From assembly GCF_947623445.1 (NCBI RefSeq), contig NC_135240.1:6386001-6450000 (forward strand): a stretch of 64,000 nucleotides of DNA. Direction: 5' to 3'. This DNA is from Clavelina lepadiformis. Its lineage: Eukaryota > Chordata > Ascidiacea > Aplousobranchia > Clavelinidae. The notes under the pieces were generated by a model. It made no database searches. It was not told the DNA's origin and saw only the letters and a list, made by a program, of their open reading frames with translations. A program made the translations under genes and the position numbers. Below, piece after piece: positions 1 through 11,994 of the stretch (the stretch's first letter is position 1; every line of letters starts with the position of its first letter).

Positions 1-1377
1 TAAAAAAGGACAACATGACATATGGTCAAATAAAACAGATTTAATAAAAATTAAGGGCTAAATACCAGTCAAAAAGAAAGTATCATAGGCCATGTAGCAC
101 CAGGCAAGTGAGTAAACACAACCAATGAAATCAATCAAATGATGATTTAAAAAATTTCCAATGGAACACAAAGAACAGACAATGCACATTTAAACCCTTT
201 CAAGTCATCATGAATCATTCATTTTTTCACTATGCCACACCCAAATCCAGTTTTGGGTTACCCAAGGGAAATTACCCAGGGATTTTAGAGGATGGATATA
301 AGAAAAAAGTGAAATATAAGTTTCAGTGCATATTTCTCAAATCAAGTCAAGTCAAGTCAAATCAAATCAAGAGCCAAAAGAAATTAGTCAGGATTACAGA
401 TAAATTTATTATTTACCAATTTAAGTCAAAAATAAACAACTGGACCTAAACACAGGAATGCTAACACCAATTGCCAATATACTAGACAAATTATTTATAG
501 TTTGGTCAGCGTAAGAGCAATAGCAATGATATATTTACACAGTGAACTGCAGATAGACTTTAAAAAATGTGGCCAGTAGTAAAAAAGTTGGTTGACTTGA
601 GATCTAAAGTAGATGGACCAAAACTAAACAATGTTTAGGTGTCATGGTATTGAGTAGCATTTTACATATAACTGGTAGGCTAACATAATGTACGGCTAAA
701 GTAAAAAAGTTGAATTAAGGTAATCCTCAACGAAGCCTAATTTAAAGTTTAAATTATAATCCTAACATAGAAGCATGAAAAACTTTGATTAAGCGAATTA
801 CAGAATTAAAGTCTATATTTTGGGTTAACTTTTGATGATCACATCAAACAAGTCTAACAGTGCTGATAAAGGTAAAAAATAAGAGGTGCAATGGGTAGTC
901 AATAAAACAGCTTTGCATTGATAATTTACTTTACCTTTATTTAACTCATTTGGCAAAAATTTGAAACTTATGTAACAATCAAACAACAAACCTTGAATGA
1001 GTTGCCGCAACTTTACGCTATTTTTTAAAATAAAAACCATCACCATTCAATGCTGCAAAAAAATTAAATTTTGAAGACAGTTTCGTCCTTTTGGTGTCTG
1101 CTTTTTATTGATAAAGTTAACAAAGGTGTATACTTGACCCCAAGAAAGCTTTATAAACTGGGTATAGTTAATTATACCACAGTCATCGACAATTGCTTGT
1201 CCGGAGCAAGTGCTGTAGAACAGTACAGTCTATACAGCATATAATTATACGTACAGACAGAGTTTGATAAACTAGAGTTAACTTAAAAGTATTGCAAAGT
1301 CAGTGTAATTGTTTGGTTTACATTTATAACTTGTTATAACAGGTAACCACAATAGCTTGGCTTATTTTGTAAAAAAA
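1..1377. other. 5' intergenic stretch, no gene seen
   Basis: AT-rich sequence on both strands with only short chance open frames. Apart from the pentanucleotide repeat at 337-371 I see no exon, RNA gene or element. The last few hundred bases are the upstream region of the membrane-protein gene that starts at 1378. Confidence 0.6.
337..371. repeat. TCAAG/TCAAA pentanucleotide tandem repeat
   Basis: Seven consecutive 5-bp units of tcaaa or tcaag. It is a simple microsatellite in gene-free DNA. Confidence 0.9.
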
Positions 1378-3379
1378 ATGTCCAAACTTACAATCAAAGT
1401 TGTCTTAGTCTCGCTCATTGCCATTGCAAATCACACGGACGGTCATACTCAGAAAGAAAAGAAAGAAGTAAACATATGTTACATCTTCTGTATTATGGTG
1501 CATTTATCTGTAACAGCAAAACTGTATTAAACCGATATGCGAAATTAAACAACATTGGAATATGTTACTAAACTCCATAAATCTGTAATATAAAAAACAT
1601 TTCGAAAGTAATAGCAAACAAATATGAAATCTTCTTGTGCTGATGTATAAATTTTGCATTGATGTTTCTGATAAAGTTTAAGAATCAGTTAATGGCAGCT
1701 GACACAAGTGCACATCTATTTCAGAGGCCCGTGTTATGTGATAATGGGCAAGCAGAAGTCATAGTTAAACACAAGCAGTTACAAATCATCAAATGCCGTT
1801 ATTGTGACAGCACTGAACACTATGACTGCAAACATCGAGCTTGTTCTAAGCTGCCTCAAGATGCAGAGATATGTTCTTTGGAGCACTCCTACTCGAATTG
1901 GGATGCATGCAAGAAGTCAAAATGCCTGTTCTATGGAAGAAAGGGTGGGCTTGGGTGAGTTAAATTAATAAGTCTTGAATCGATGAGCTTGAACGAGTCA
2001 ACATTTTATGGCAATCTCAAAGCATACATAGTATATTATACACTGTGATAACTACGTACATAATGGCTTATAGTGTGCTATACTAACAAGTACGCAATAA
2101 CTTGTATTAAAGTCAGAGGTGGGCAGTACCATGTTATCATAGTACAAAATACCTGTACTGCGATACTTCTTCAATCCCGGCATCATCGGTACATTTGAAA
2201 AAAAGTAATGAATTCCTTTTTTCAAGAAATTTTAGTCGGTTCCAGTACATGATACTTTTCAAGTGATTATTTCAAAGTTTTGAGAAATACATTTTTCAAA
2301 AGTTCATTTTAATTAAACCTTGATGCCAAATTTAGCATTCGCTGTTCTTGTTTAATCTACAAATGTCTATTAAAACTGCAAGTGAGATAACATATGTTTT
2401 GACCTAGAATAACTTGCAGCTCGGCTTGAATTGGGGCAAAAACTTCACTTGGAGCAGCATCCTTTATCCAAAAAGTACCGGTACCGAACTACGTTTTTGA
2501 AACAGTACCGAATACCAGTACCATTGGTACTCTTTTTACCAGGTACTGGTAAAATTACTGACGGTACTTTCAAAGTACCAACTGCTCACCTTTGCTGAAA
2601 GCTGCGGATAAAATTCTTTTAAGTAATTCTTGCGAGGCTATGCTATACATAGGTATGCAGTACAGCTCAGTTTGCTGGTGTCTTAGTCACAAACTGCAAA
2701 GCAATATTTTCAAGAATTAAATTCATGTTCATTTTGTGAAATGTAATCAACTCATTTTTGAATTAATAAATAAGAGAAAAATGCAAATCAAAAACACTGC
2801 GTCTGTGGGTTATATGTGTTATTTTTAGGCGTTAAAATCGAACTAGCAGCATTGTAACTGGAATCGTAGTTTTTCACGAGTACTAGTGACACAACCTAAT
2901 TTTAAAAAAATCTTAAACGTTGGAATGGTCTATCACTAACTGATCAATAGATTTGAGTTATGGTAATGTAAGCTATCTATGTAATACAGGATTTGTACAG
3001 AGAATTATTGGAACGCTAAACCAGCGATGCCCATCATCTGTGAACCACAAACACCAATAGGACCAACACATCCAGCAACGATTTGTCCAACGGCTTTGGC
3101 AGATGAGGAAAAACAATCTCATGGTGTCGGTGAGTAAAAATTTTATTTTAATAAAATACAAAGTAAGTTGAAAGTGACAGAATCTAATGTTTGATGTTGT
3201 TTTCAGGGGGAGGGACAATCTTCGCTTGTATTGCATTAATGATTCTTGTGGCTCTCATTGTTTATTTAGTCTTCATCCAGATACACATAGTTAAACAGTA
3301 TGACGTCCCACAATGTTTGCATTATATTCCCGGTTTTGGTAGACTCAAAAATCAGCCACTACCCCAGGCAGACTTATAG
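1378..3379 (+). CDS. Cys-rich type I membrane protein, unrecognised (4 exons, 210 aa)
   Basis: Not recognised as a named family. Model: exons 1378-1467, 1725-1954, 2990-3129, 3207-3379, with GT-AG borders and compatible phases throughout (0, 2, 1). The start ATG opens a hydrophobic signal peptide (MSKLTIKVVLVSLIAIA). Residues 31-153 form a Cys-rich ectodomain with about a dozen cysteines, including the pattern IIKCRYCD and clustered AC/IC/KC/IC pairs. The last exon begins with Gly-rich residues and carries one strong membrane span (about 155-178), then a tail of about 30 residues ending LPQADL. Predicted topology is extracellular N-terminus and short cytosolic tail with no evident signalling motif. 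A polyadenylation signal follows at 3754. The next gene downstream has the same layout and a similar Cys motif, so the two may be distant paralogues. A secreted or surface receptor role is inference from architecture only. Confidence 0.72.
2113..2597. mobile_element. hAT-like MITE with GGTAC-rich interior, in intron 2
   Basis: The left end starts CAGAGGTGGGCAGTAC. The right end, read in reverse complement, starts CAAAGGTGAGCAGTTGGTAC. Between them the sequence is full of ggtac/gtacc motifs. The ends match the general style of hAT terminal repeats. The flanking 8 bases agree only partly, so the target duplication is degraded. It lies in an intron of the membrane-protein gene. Confidence 0.6.
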
Positions 3380-4953
3380 TCTCTTCTTACACCATTCCAC
3401 ATTCAATTTTTCTGTTTCACACCAAAGTGTGCATGTTAACTGCTGATCGATGCGATTATGTTTGCTGGAACAAAATGTTACGTTTTTGCTTTTGCAGTTT
3501 TTCCCTAAAACGTTTTGCGCTTTGATCTTACTTTGTCTGCTTTTAGTAAAATGTTTAAGATTAAACATTTCGTTATCGTCAACTTTTATCTTTTCATCTT
3601 GCTACCACATTTCAAAAAAGGAAACAGTTTCAAACGTGTTTTACTATTTTATATTTCATGATATGAAATTATGCAAGCAAGTCACAACCTTCACAAAAGC
3701 ATTGTTTAAAACGTTCACAAAAGCAAAGTATGTTTGTAGTGTATTTTAGATGCAATAAAGAACAAGACTAGTAAACTAGTCATTAAACTGCTTTCAGTTA
3801 CAGATGAACGCCACGCTCTAACTTAAAATTAATTGATAATGCAACGAGCTTGTGAAGAGCAATGAGAACCCACAACTACAATAACATGAGCAAAAGCTGT
3901 CTTTAAACTATAGCAATGTTTACTAAATCATGAGTTCCACCCAAATATGGCTCATCAACATTATGCCGGTGGGCCGTAAGTATGTCTTGTTCAAAACAAT
4001 ACAGCTATTACAGTAGTCCTAAGCAATATGTGCTTAATATTTTTCCAGTCCCAATCGTTGGGCCAACCTGCTTTAGAAGCAACTTTGGGTTCTTCACAAA
4101 ACTTGTGGAGAAACGAAACTGATGAAAAATTGGCTGCTCCAAAAGGGTGTCACTTAAGAAATGAATAAAATAACAGTGAAAATCAAATTACTGCTCTAAG
4201 GACCAAAGGAACTCAACGGCACACTAGAAAAAACAACTGGCTTCAAGAAAACTTTTCAATTTCTTGTCAATATAAAATAGCATGACAAAGAAGAGCCCAT
4301 GATCGATTATTTTTTAGCACCAATTGTTAGAAGTATTACTTCACCAGTGGACTTGATATCACTTTTAAGATAATATAAGAAAGATTTCTGAAAATAATTA
4401 CAAACCCAGATGTTGAAACTTAAAGAGGACCATAAAATACACTTACTAACGGTAATATCAGTTTGTGATATCTAAAGTCAATATTTGCAAAGAAGAAAGC
4501 CATCAAGAAAGAAATAAGCTCTCTTTTTATTTAACTTCTGATACGTACAAATAAAAAAGAGTTAAAGAGCCGGAAAGTTAAAGAGTTTGGCATGAATCAC
4601 GAGTCACACGCCACTTGATTTCACAATGATTGCGTAAGACGATATGACCTGACAAAAGAAGCGTGACATCAGGGTAAATATCTTTTCAGTCAAATTTCTT
4701 TTAATTTATACGATTTATGCTATGCACTTAGTATTGAGCGCTCAGAACATAAATAAAAATTTTTAAAGAAATTTTGTTCTCAATAAAATGTTTAGAACGC
4801 TTCAGCTTGAAACATAAAATTTTTTGAGATGCCAGATTTCTAGAACATTCTATTATTTTTGTATCCATATAAATTTGCTGCCTGCTCACCAGTTGTTGAA
4901 GTTGTCAACCACGCACTGACGGTGTAGTTAGAAGTTTTCATTGGTAAAGGATC
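3380..4953. other. Intergenic stretch between the two membrane-protein genes
   Basis: It holds the 3' flank of the first gene and the promoter side of the second. A short ATG-led segment at 3949 followed by a good donor (gtaagt) and an acceptor near 4050 looks exon-like. However, the joined frame stops after a few codons, so no gene is called. Confidence 0.5.
3754..3759 (+). terminator. Polyadenylation signal AATAAA
   Basis: AATAAA lies about 375 bases after the stop codon of the 1378-3379 gene, on the same strand. It is the first canonical signal I see there. Confidence 0.55.
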
Positions 4954-7902
4954 ATGGAAAGAAGATTGAAATTATTGCTTATTGCAATGGCTTGTTTACC
5001 TATCAAAATATTAGGAATGGATGCAAACCTGGTAAGTATTAGAAGAAAATTAATAAGCATTATATTTAGGCTTTTAAATAATACAGAATCAGCTTCTCAG
5101 TAAGGAGGCTAAAATTAGTAAAAGTTACAATTAAATCAGGTCTAAACAAGCAGATTTTCTAAAATTCCAAAACCTCACCATTTTAATCTTAGGGAAACAG
5201 ACAAGAACTCCTTCATCCTGGAACTGTGGGTATGAAGGGAGACAGAATATACTACAAGTGTCAATACTATAATTTTTACGTCAGCAAAGAGAAAAAATGC
5301 CCTCACCTACCCAATCCGGCAAGTCAAACACCTAATGATAAAACACAATGTTTGACGTTACTGGTAGTTGCCATATATAAATCTTCATAAGAACACCAAA
5401 AGATGTTCGATAACCATATGGATGATATTCTCAACCAGCTTTTCTCATTTTTATTAACAATTATTAATATTTTAGAGTAATAGACCACCCTGCAACCTAA
5501 ACAAGCCTGAAATCAAGCCATTACTGGTTGGAAAGGTCATACGATGTATATCTTGCGACCCTCCAAATTCAAACAACAGCAGTGAACTAACTTGCATTGC
5601 ATCAACACCAGGTATAATAGAAAATAAAAATATAGCATGTAACGTCGAAAATGGGCAGACTGCACCCAGATTTGGTATATACTTTTGCAAAACTTTGATA
5701 AAACGCCTGTTAACACCAATGAAGCTTTTTAAGCTTTGAAACCTATTATGATAACAGCCGATAACTGGTCAATTAACCCACAGACAATTCAACCAAGATA
5801 TGGTTAAAGCAGGAAAAACTAAACCCGAGGACTATTGAACCTACAGAAGTTAGTTGGGTAGCCCTCGGTTTAATCAGCCTGGGTTTAGTCGTCCTAGATT
5901 GAATTGTACGTGGGTCATGTCGACTTGGAACCATAAAAGCTATGATTATGTGTTAAAACTACTTACTCCACTGATGCACAACTGCACACAAATTTATTGT
6001 CTTTCAACATTTGACTTAATGTTACCCTAATCAGTTACAGTATTTGCATATCGATTAAACTCATAACACTGTTTATAAACTGATATCCGGAGATATTTAA
6101 AATACAGCTAAGAACTTTCACAAGTGTTCTATCGTGAACCTTCACTATGAATATGGTATAGTGACATGACATAGCTCATGACACAGTATAGTGTTTTAAT
6201 AACACACTCAAATAACTTGCATTTAAGCCTCTCATGTGTTTATCTCTTGAAATTAACATTTAGTGACATAAGCCACCTTTGTAAATTAGGCCTGGCCAGG
6301 AAATTTTTGGCAAGTGGGCGTTGAATCACCTTCCTATTGGCGTCAGCCGGGCAAATTTGTAAAAATGTGTGCTGGTATTGTTTATATATGCGTAGTTTCA
6401 GTAATTCATAAGTAAGCCCAAAATGCATCATAATAAACAATTTTTAATAAGATTTTTAATTAAATTTTTCTTAATGTTCAGCTGCACCAGCCAGTGTTGT
6501 GGTATCAAGCGTGAGATCAAGCTCATTTGAAGTCACTTGGACCCACACTGACCCCAACTCTCTGACAAAGAAATATCGCGTCTATTGCACTGCTGATAAC
6601 ACAACAATTGAATGCGGAAAGACAGCGGAAGGAACTCCCCCAGAAAAATCATTAAAAATCAAAAGTCTGTCACCCAACACCCAGTACACTGTCACGGTGG
6701 TAGCTGTGGTATCAGACGGCGGTACCGGAAACGACGTCGACGACATTCTTAGTGATGTAAGCGAGCCGTCAACCGGCGTAACCACAGGTGAGCTAGCTGT
6801 TGCAATGAAAAATTTATTTCAAAACTATAGCTGAGTTTTTTGGTGAGTTAAATTTATCCAGCAAGATCCAAGCAAAGTTTTATTGAGGAGTTGTTTTTAT
6901 AAATTAATTCCTCAAATGCTCCCTGCATGATACATGTGGAAATTTATCAGACTTAAGCAAAAAACACTGCACATGCAGTAAAAAAATTTGCAACTATGCC
7001 AAATTAAATTAAACGTCATTTAATTGAATAAAAGCTGCAAAGTAAATATATGCCAAGCTCAAATTCGTATTTAACCACACGGTTATCCAGCCTATGTTTT
7101 TGTTCTAATTGTGATGTTGCGTGTGCTAGCACACATAAATTGACCAGCAACTTTGGATGATGGTGCCGGTGCTAATGCTAAACTCCAGTCATAAAAAGCA
7201 GCCAATTCTTAGTTTTCAGTAGATACCAGCATACATACATTATTATTGCAAAAAAAGCTTTCAAGAATGTAAACAACTGAGAACAATAAAACAAAAAATT
7301 TGGATGATGTTCAAGTGACGTTAAACAGTTATCCTGTTTATGATGCAAAACTTCATCACAGTTTAATTTTTAGAAAATTAATTCTTCACAGCTAGATGGA
7401 CACTAAGAATCATTGCAGTCACACTATTAATTGTAAGCTTTGCTGGGGCATTTTGCTATTGGAAAAACAGAAATGGAAACTTTCACCAAATATGTACCTA
7501 AAACTATAAACAACCACAATTATAGTTTTAAAGAATGTGACAAACATCAACCTAAGTTGTGTTAAATACTCATGCCTTCAAATTGTTGACATACATGTCT
7601 TCAAACAGCATAAATACATGCTTTCAATCAGTTTCTGACTACAACCAACAGAATAATTACTGCATTTTAAAGTTTAACAACAATCTTTCACAGCTGGATC
7701 GACATCTGGAATCATTATTGCCATTGTGGTTGTGGTACTGGTATTAATTTTAATCCTTGTTGGGGTAATTCAATGGAAATGCTTTGGAAATTGGGAACCG
7801 CAATGGAAACTTTTTCCAAAAATACGGCCCTGGAGAAGATCAGAAAAAAGAAATAATCAAGCTGAAGCTGATGAGATGATGCTGGCTGAAACTGCTGTGT
7901 GA
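4954..7902 (+). CDS. Type I membrane protein with Cys-rich region and fibronectin III domain (5 exons, 299 aa)
   Basis: Not recognised as a named gene. Exons 4954-5031, 5193-5363, 5476-5611, 6482-6787, 7694-7902; phases 0, 0, 1, 1 agree at each junction. Residues 1 to about 21 are a signal peptide (MERRLKLLLIAMACLPIKI). Exons 2 and 3 (27-128) encode two short Cys-containing modules (IYYKC..., VIRCISCD). Exon 4 (129-230) is a fibronectin type III domain: the central Trp lies in FEVTWTH, the Tyr corner is NTQYTVTV, and it ends SEPSTGVTTG. Exon 5 has one strongly hydrophobic span (about 236-257) and a 40-residue basic tail without obvious motifs. The whole FN3 domain sits in one phase-1 exon, as usual for shuffled extracellular domains. 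A duplicated, diverged copy of the membrane exon lies at 7392-7501. A surface receptor or adhesion role is inferred. It resembles the upstream gene in layout and in the RP..C/IRC..CD motif. Confidence 0.75.
5775..5916. repeat. Imperfect palindromic element (fold-back)
   Basis: The left arm aacccacagacaattcaa (5775-5792) matches the reverse complement of the right arm ttgaattgtacgtgggtc (5899-5916) at 15 of 18 bases. Inner arms around aaacccgagg and ccctcggttt pair again. It looks like a small inverted-repeat element in an intron of the FN3 gene. Confidence 0.6.
7392..7501 (+). pseudogene. Duplicated, diverged transmembrane exon (alternative last exon or relic)
   Basis: It follows an acceptor (cttcacag) with the same cag|ct phase-1 start as the real last exon at 7694. 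Nucleotides align with that exon at both ends: ctagatggaca/ctggatcgaca at the start and aatggaaacttt... near the end. It reads through a hydrophobic stretch (IIAVTLLIVSFAGAFCYW) to a TAA at 7501, giving a short tail of about 14 residues. The frame at its 3' half is shifted relative to the other copy. It could be a mutually exclusive last exon giving a different cytosolic tail, or a decaying copy. Confidence 0.6.
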
Positions 7903-8873
7903 AAAACTGATTATGTTTGTATATATTTATAAATATGTACAGTTTAAATACTAGCTGCAAAGTTCGTACTCAATTACATCTAATGTTATTTGAAACAGTG
8001 TTCCCAAAGTGAATGAATGTGAACATTAATATTACTACACATAGACTTTGTACACACTACAACTATTTCCAAACACTAAGTTTTACACAGAGAATAATTC
8101 AAGAATGCCAACTAACAGAACTGTCTATTTTACACCAGCCAGTACCCATTAAAATAACCTAGATACACATATTATCTACTGTACCATGCACACTCTTGCC
8201 TGTATACGCTACCTCGCATTATTAATATCTTGTAAAGAATACCAGAATAAGAATATTAGGTATTGCAATATATATAAAATTTTTGTAGTTCATTACTAAA
8301 CCAGTTTCTACTATATCGCCTATTTTGCATTGGCATCGTTTACTTTATGTTCGTTATTAACTGTGAAAAGTGGAAAAATTGTGTTAACTTCGTTACCCAG
8401 ATTGGACAGTTTGTTGTTTTTGAGTGAGAAATTTCCTGTGCAATCAAGATGAAACAATAGCAATTATCATATTTGTGCAAATAATCTTAATCCCCCACGC
8501 ACTTAGTAAACTTTCCAATATGGCTCATCACGACATCGTGAAACAAAAAAATGCAAGTGTCAATATTTTAGAAGTATTTTTGACAATATCATTGCATTAC
8601 TGATATGACAGCTATACTGCAATGTATGTGGTTTAATGTCCAAAATACTGTAGTGTTTAAATGCCTGCGGGAATTATGCCATAATGTGTGTTTCTTGTAC
8701 TCGCTGATTAGCGGAAGATTTTTTGATGGCATTGCCTGTTTTGTATTTATGCTAAATGACTTGTATAGTGGCAAATGGTTGTATTTTGTGGGCTTGTAAC
8801 ATTTGCTTTTATCTAGAGAAAATACAAAGTTGTTACAATACCGTAATAGGTTTAATGCTTTTAAAATCTAGGG

Positions 8874-8910
8874 CAGAGTTTCCCAAACTGGGGTCCGCAA
8901 TGACTGCACA
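8874..8910 (+). mobile_element. hAT-like terminal fragment
   Basis: The sequence around tttcccaaactggggtccgc closely resembles the start of the intact MITE at 31863 (tctcaaactggggtccgcgg). I could not find a matching opposite end, so this is a fragment or a diverged copy. Confidence 0.45.
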
Positions 8911-9010
8911 GTGGGTCCTCATCCACCTAAACAAATCCAAAAAGCAACCGTAAGCTACCATACTTTCCAGTCTGGGCAATGGTTAAGAGTTTTGGCTAAA
9001 AAAGCGTCCA

Positions 9011-9100
9011 GTGCAGAAGCGCACAATCAGATGACGTCACAACTTAAGTAGCTCAGGTGTTGAATACAAATGCACGGACTGTGGTTGTGCACTTCTGCAC
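9011..9100. repeat. Short inverted repeat related to sequence at 44.9 kb
   Basis: gtgcagaagcgcacaa (9011-9026) and ttgtgcacttctgcac (9085-9100) are reverse complements with one mismatch. The left arm plus the following tgacgtcacaa recurs, inverted, at 44936-44963. Confidence 0.6.
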
Positions 9101-9696
9101 TAAAGCACTAGAATGAGGTTCACTGCCACCAGTCAAGCAATACCACAAGACTAATGACAGTTCCAACTTTCATTTAATCTTTAATGCTTGTTTAGCAGTA
9201 TTAGCAGGGCTGCGGTGGTTTATTGTCAGGTCAGCAAACTCAAATTGACGCCTTTTCAATGAAAATAAACATTTTTTTGTATAGAAATCTTGTAAAAAGT
9301 TTAAAATAAAAAACTCAACAACATGTTGATCTGATCTACAAATAAGAAACCCAAAGATAGTTATTTATGCAGGATATTGTGTCAACTTTTGCGTTGGATG
9401 TCATTGTTTTAGTTTTTATAGGCTCTGGGCCAAACCCAAGCGGAAGCCAAGTCTTGCAGCCTAATGCTCCACGGTTTCAATTTTGGTTAGAGCTTTCATG
9501 CAATCATTTTGTGCTTTAGCATAACCATCGCGACTAATCAAAAACTGCGCGATTCGGGGTGAACAAAACAGAAAGACGATTACACTGCTGACATGAAGAA
9601 AATAGCCTACTTCAAATTTTATCTAAAAAGTTTCGTCTGTTTTTACAAATTGTCGTCTTTCTTGTGAAGGCTTAGGCATACTTGGTTTGTTATTAC

Positions 9697-10691
9697 TAGG
9701 GCAACCAAAAGTCAATGTAATGAAAAGTGGTATATGGTACCTTAACCTGTAAGGTTTGCCCACTTCACTACAAAGTCCGTTTACTTGTGTATATCTTAAC
9801 AGTGAACTTTGATAGACTTCAGCAATAATAACACAGGAATGACAACTGTATAATCTGATTATATTGAAGCTTCTTTGAACGAATTCATTTAGATAGAACA
9901 TTAATGTTAACATAACATTAATTGGGACAGCTACATAATAAAGTCGACCACTTTCTAGGGTTGACTTCGTAGACTGTAACGCATTGAACAACTATGAATA
10001 ATAACACACACAATATACTGTAGGCATGCACGACATTTTTGTCACGACTTAATACGATAAGCAGAAAGTAATCGATTACGTAACGCAATGCTTTGCTTTG
10101 CCGATTTCCGTAAACAAGTATTCTATGCGGCATTCGATTTGCAAGCAATTTTATAATATCATCACAGTCAATATGGTCAATTTTTTTTAACCTGCTCAGA
10201 ATGCTATCAAACAAGCACAAAACAAATTTCAGCTTTGTACGACGTGTGGTATAGAAGTTATTAGGTCAAATAAAGTCAAAATGTTACGTTAGGTCAAAAT
10301 ACGGTCAAATTGTTTCTTTAGGTCTTCTTTTTAGGTCAAAATCTATTAAACTTGTAATTTTGTAATATTATTCTTCCGTTTTTCTCTTTTCTTGTACCGC
10401 AAACAATTCCAGTGCCCCAAATTATACTTAGAACCAAAGCCACAAAGAGAGGGAAGGCCTTTCAGCGCGTCTGGTGACGTCACGATGTGAAGGCATTGCA
10501 TTTGAAACTGCAAGTTGTCAATCGTAATACGCAGAAACGAAAAAAAGTCAACACTAGAAAAGCGTTTTGTCAATTTTAAATGCAGCTTTAGATTAGAAAG
10601 TTGCTGTAGACAGTGTAGAGACTATCAGTATAGCGTTTTTAAAAATAAGGTCAAAATTTAAACTTTTTAGGTCAAAAAACTGGTTGCCCTA
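9697..10691. mobile_element. hAT-type DNA transposon, non-autonomous, about 995 bp
   Basis: The element starts TAGGGCAACCA and ends TGGTTGCCCTA, a perfect 11-bp inverted repeat. Both sides are flanked by the same 8 bases, GTTATTAC (9689-9696 and 10692-10699). An 8-bp target duplication with this style of terminus is typical of the hAT superfamily. The interior has repeated ttaggtcaaa motifs toward the right end and short frames on the minus strand, with no intact transposase. It is therefore probably a deletion derivative mobilised in trans. Confidence 0.85.
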
Positions 10692-11994
10692 GTTATTACC
10701 AAATTACTGCTATTTATTGTTCACTTCAAGCAAGTTTTAATGTGGTATTGGAAGCTTAGTCTCACAAATTGCAATATGTTAGGAGAATCTGATGAAAATA
10801 TGAATAAATGGGGCATTTTTTGTGTTGAATGTATGGAAAAGAATAGATTTATGCAGCACTTCTTCATTTAACTAATCTCACTGTGTCTTTAGCTTTTGCT
10901 CATTTTTGTGGTTTCAGTGCAGATAGACTTACTAAAACATTTAATATAGGCTGTTCATTTAAGATAAAATGCAACCTAGCTTCAAATTTAAAATGTACGA
11001 AAAATATCGAAATTCGCTAATATCTTAAAAACTAGAGCCAATCTGCAAAAACTAATGGCACTTTCGAGCACAGCGCCCCTGATATACTCTAAAATCGTTC
11101 TTACCTTCCATGCCAAAATTTTTTTGTTGGCCTGTGTTATTTGTGAATTTATAGGCTTTGTTTCGCTAATCTACGATTTCGTAAATTCTTAGGCGTGGGC
11201 AAGTTAACAACCGAGATTATGTCAAAGAATCACATAAGTTATCTTTCCGATGAAGAACAAAAGTGCTGGTCAGCTGTAGGGTTAAAAAATCGTCTGCCCA
11301 CCATTGTATTGCTTTTAGCAAGCTCGTGGTTCTTGGAAACATTTCTACTGAATTCTTCTAAACAATCTTCACTCACTTCTACAAAACTACCATCGTTCAC
11401 AAAAAAGAAGCTACAACTAGCTATGCTCGTAGTGACCTGTCCTGTAAAGAGAAGTCACAATACACAACGCTTTCGTTTTGGTTTTTATAAACGGAAATTG
11501 ACATCGGCAAATCAACATAAGAGACGCCCAACAAAAGCAAAGTAAATTTACTCAACAACCCCCAATCTCATACGCAATAGAATAAAGGAAAGCGCAACGT
11601 ATTTACGTTTATTTATATAACAAAATTGATTTTAGACGGATATTGCACGAACGAGTGATGACAAGCTGCTAATCTGAACATTGTTACGAAAGTGTTCTGG
11701 TAGCATTTGCCTGCATGAACAAGAACTCACATTATCAAAGAAATTTCATTGTGTCAAAAATAGAACCGTGCTCTGATATATTTAATAAAATTGAAACAGC
11801 TAATTGTTGAAATAGCGAACGCTTTCCCAAATTGACACCATGTGATAAACGGTGGTCGGTCGATAAAACATATTCGGGGTTAGCTGTAAGTCAGCATAGA
11901 ATTTGAACGCAGCACAATGGCTCCCGCACGCTTGATACACCTCTTCTCAAAACCACCTGAGTGACTGATGGCAGGGACACAAGATGTTTTCTTT
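10692..11994. other. 3' flank of the GAB gene; no further gene called
   Basis: Overlapping short frames on both strands at 11195-11545 show no recognisable domain. A reverse-strand AATAAA at 11608-11613 could serve the GAB transcript, whose stop codon is at 11995. Confidence 0.45.

Larger units (their letters stand above)
7903..9696. other. Intergenic stretch with repeat fragments
   Basis: No exon with codon-like sequence is visible. It contains a hAT-like end at about 8874 and an inverted repeat at 9011-9100, each listed separately. Confidence 0.5.

Noticed and set aside
3949..4170. Possible two-exon small gene (MAHQHYAGGP, donor gtaagt, acceptor near 4050)
   Set aside because: The only in-phase joint reaches a stop after about eight codons; the longer open frame at 4051 does not match the donor phase.
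9918..10220. 100-codon minus-strand open frame
   Set aside because: It lies wholly inside the hAT element and shows no recognisable transposase motif.
11195..11545. 116-codon plus-strand open frame, with a second open frame on the opposite strand
   Set aside because: No domain, no splice support, TTG/GTG-like starts nearby, and low-complexity Ser/Lys composition; chance or old repeat.
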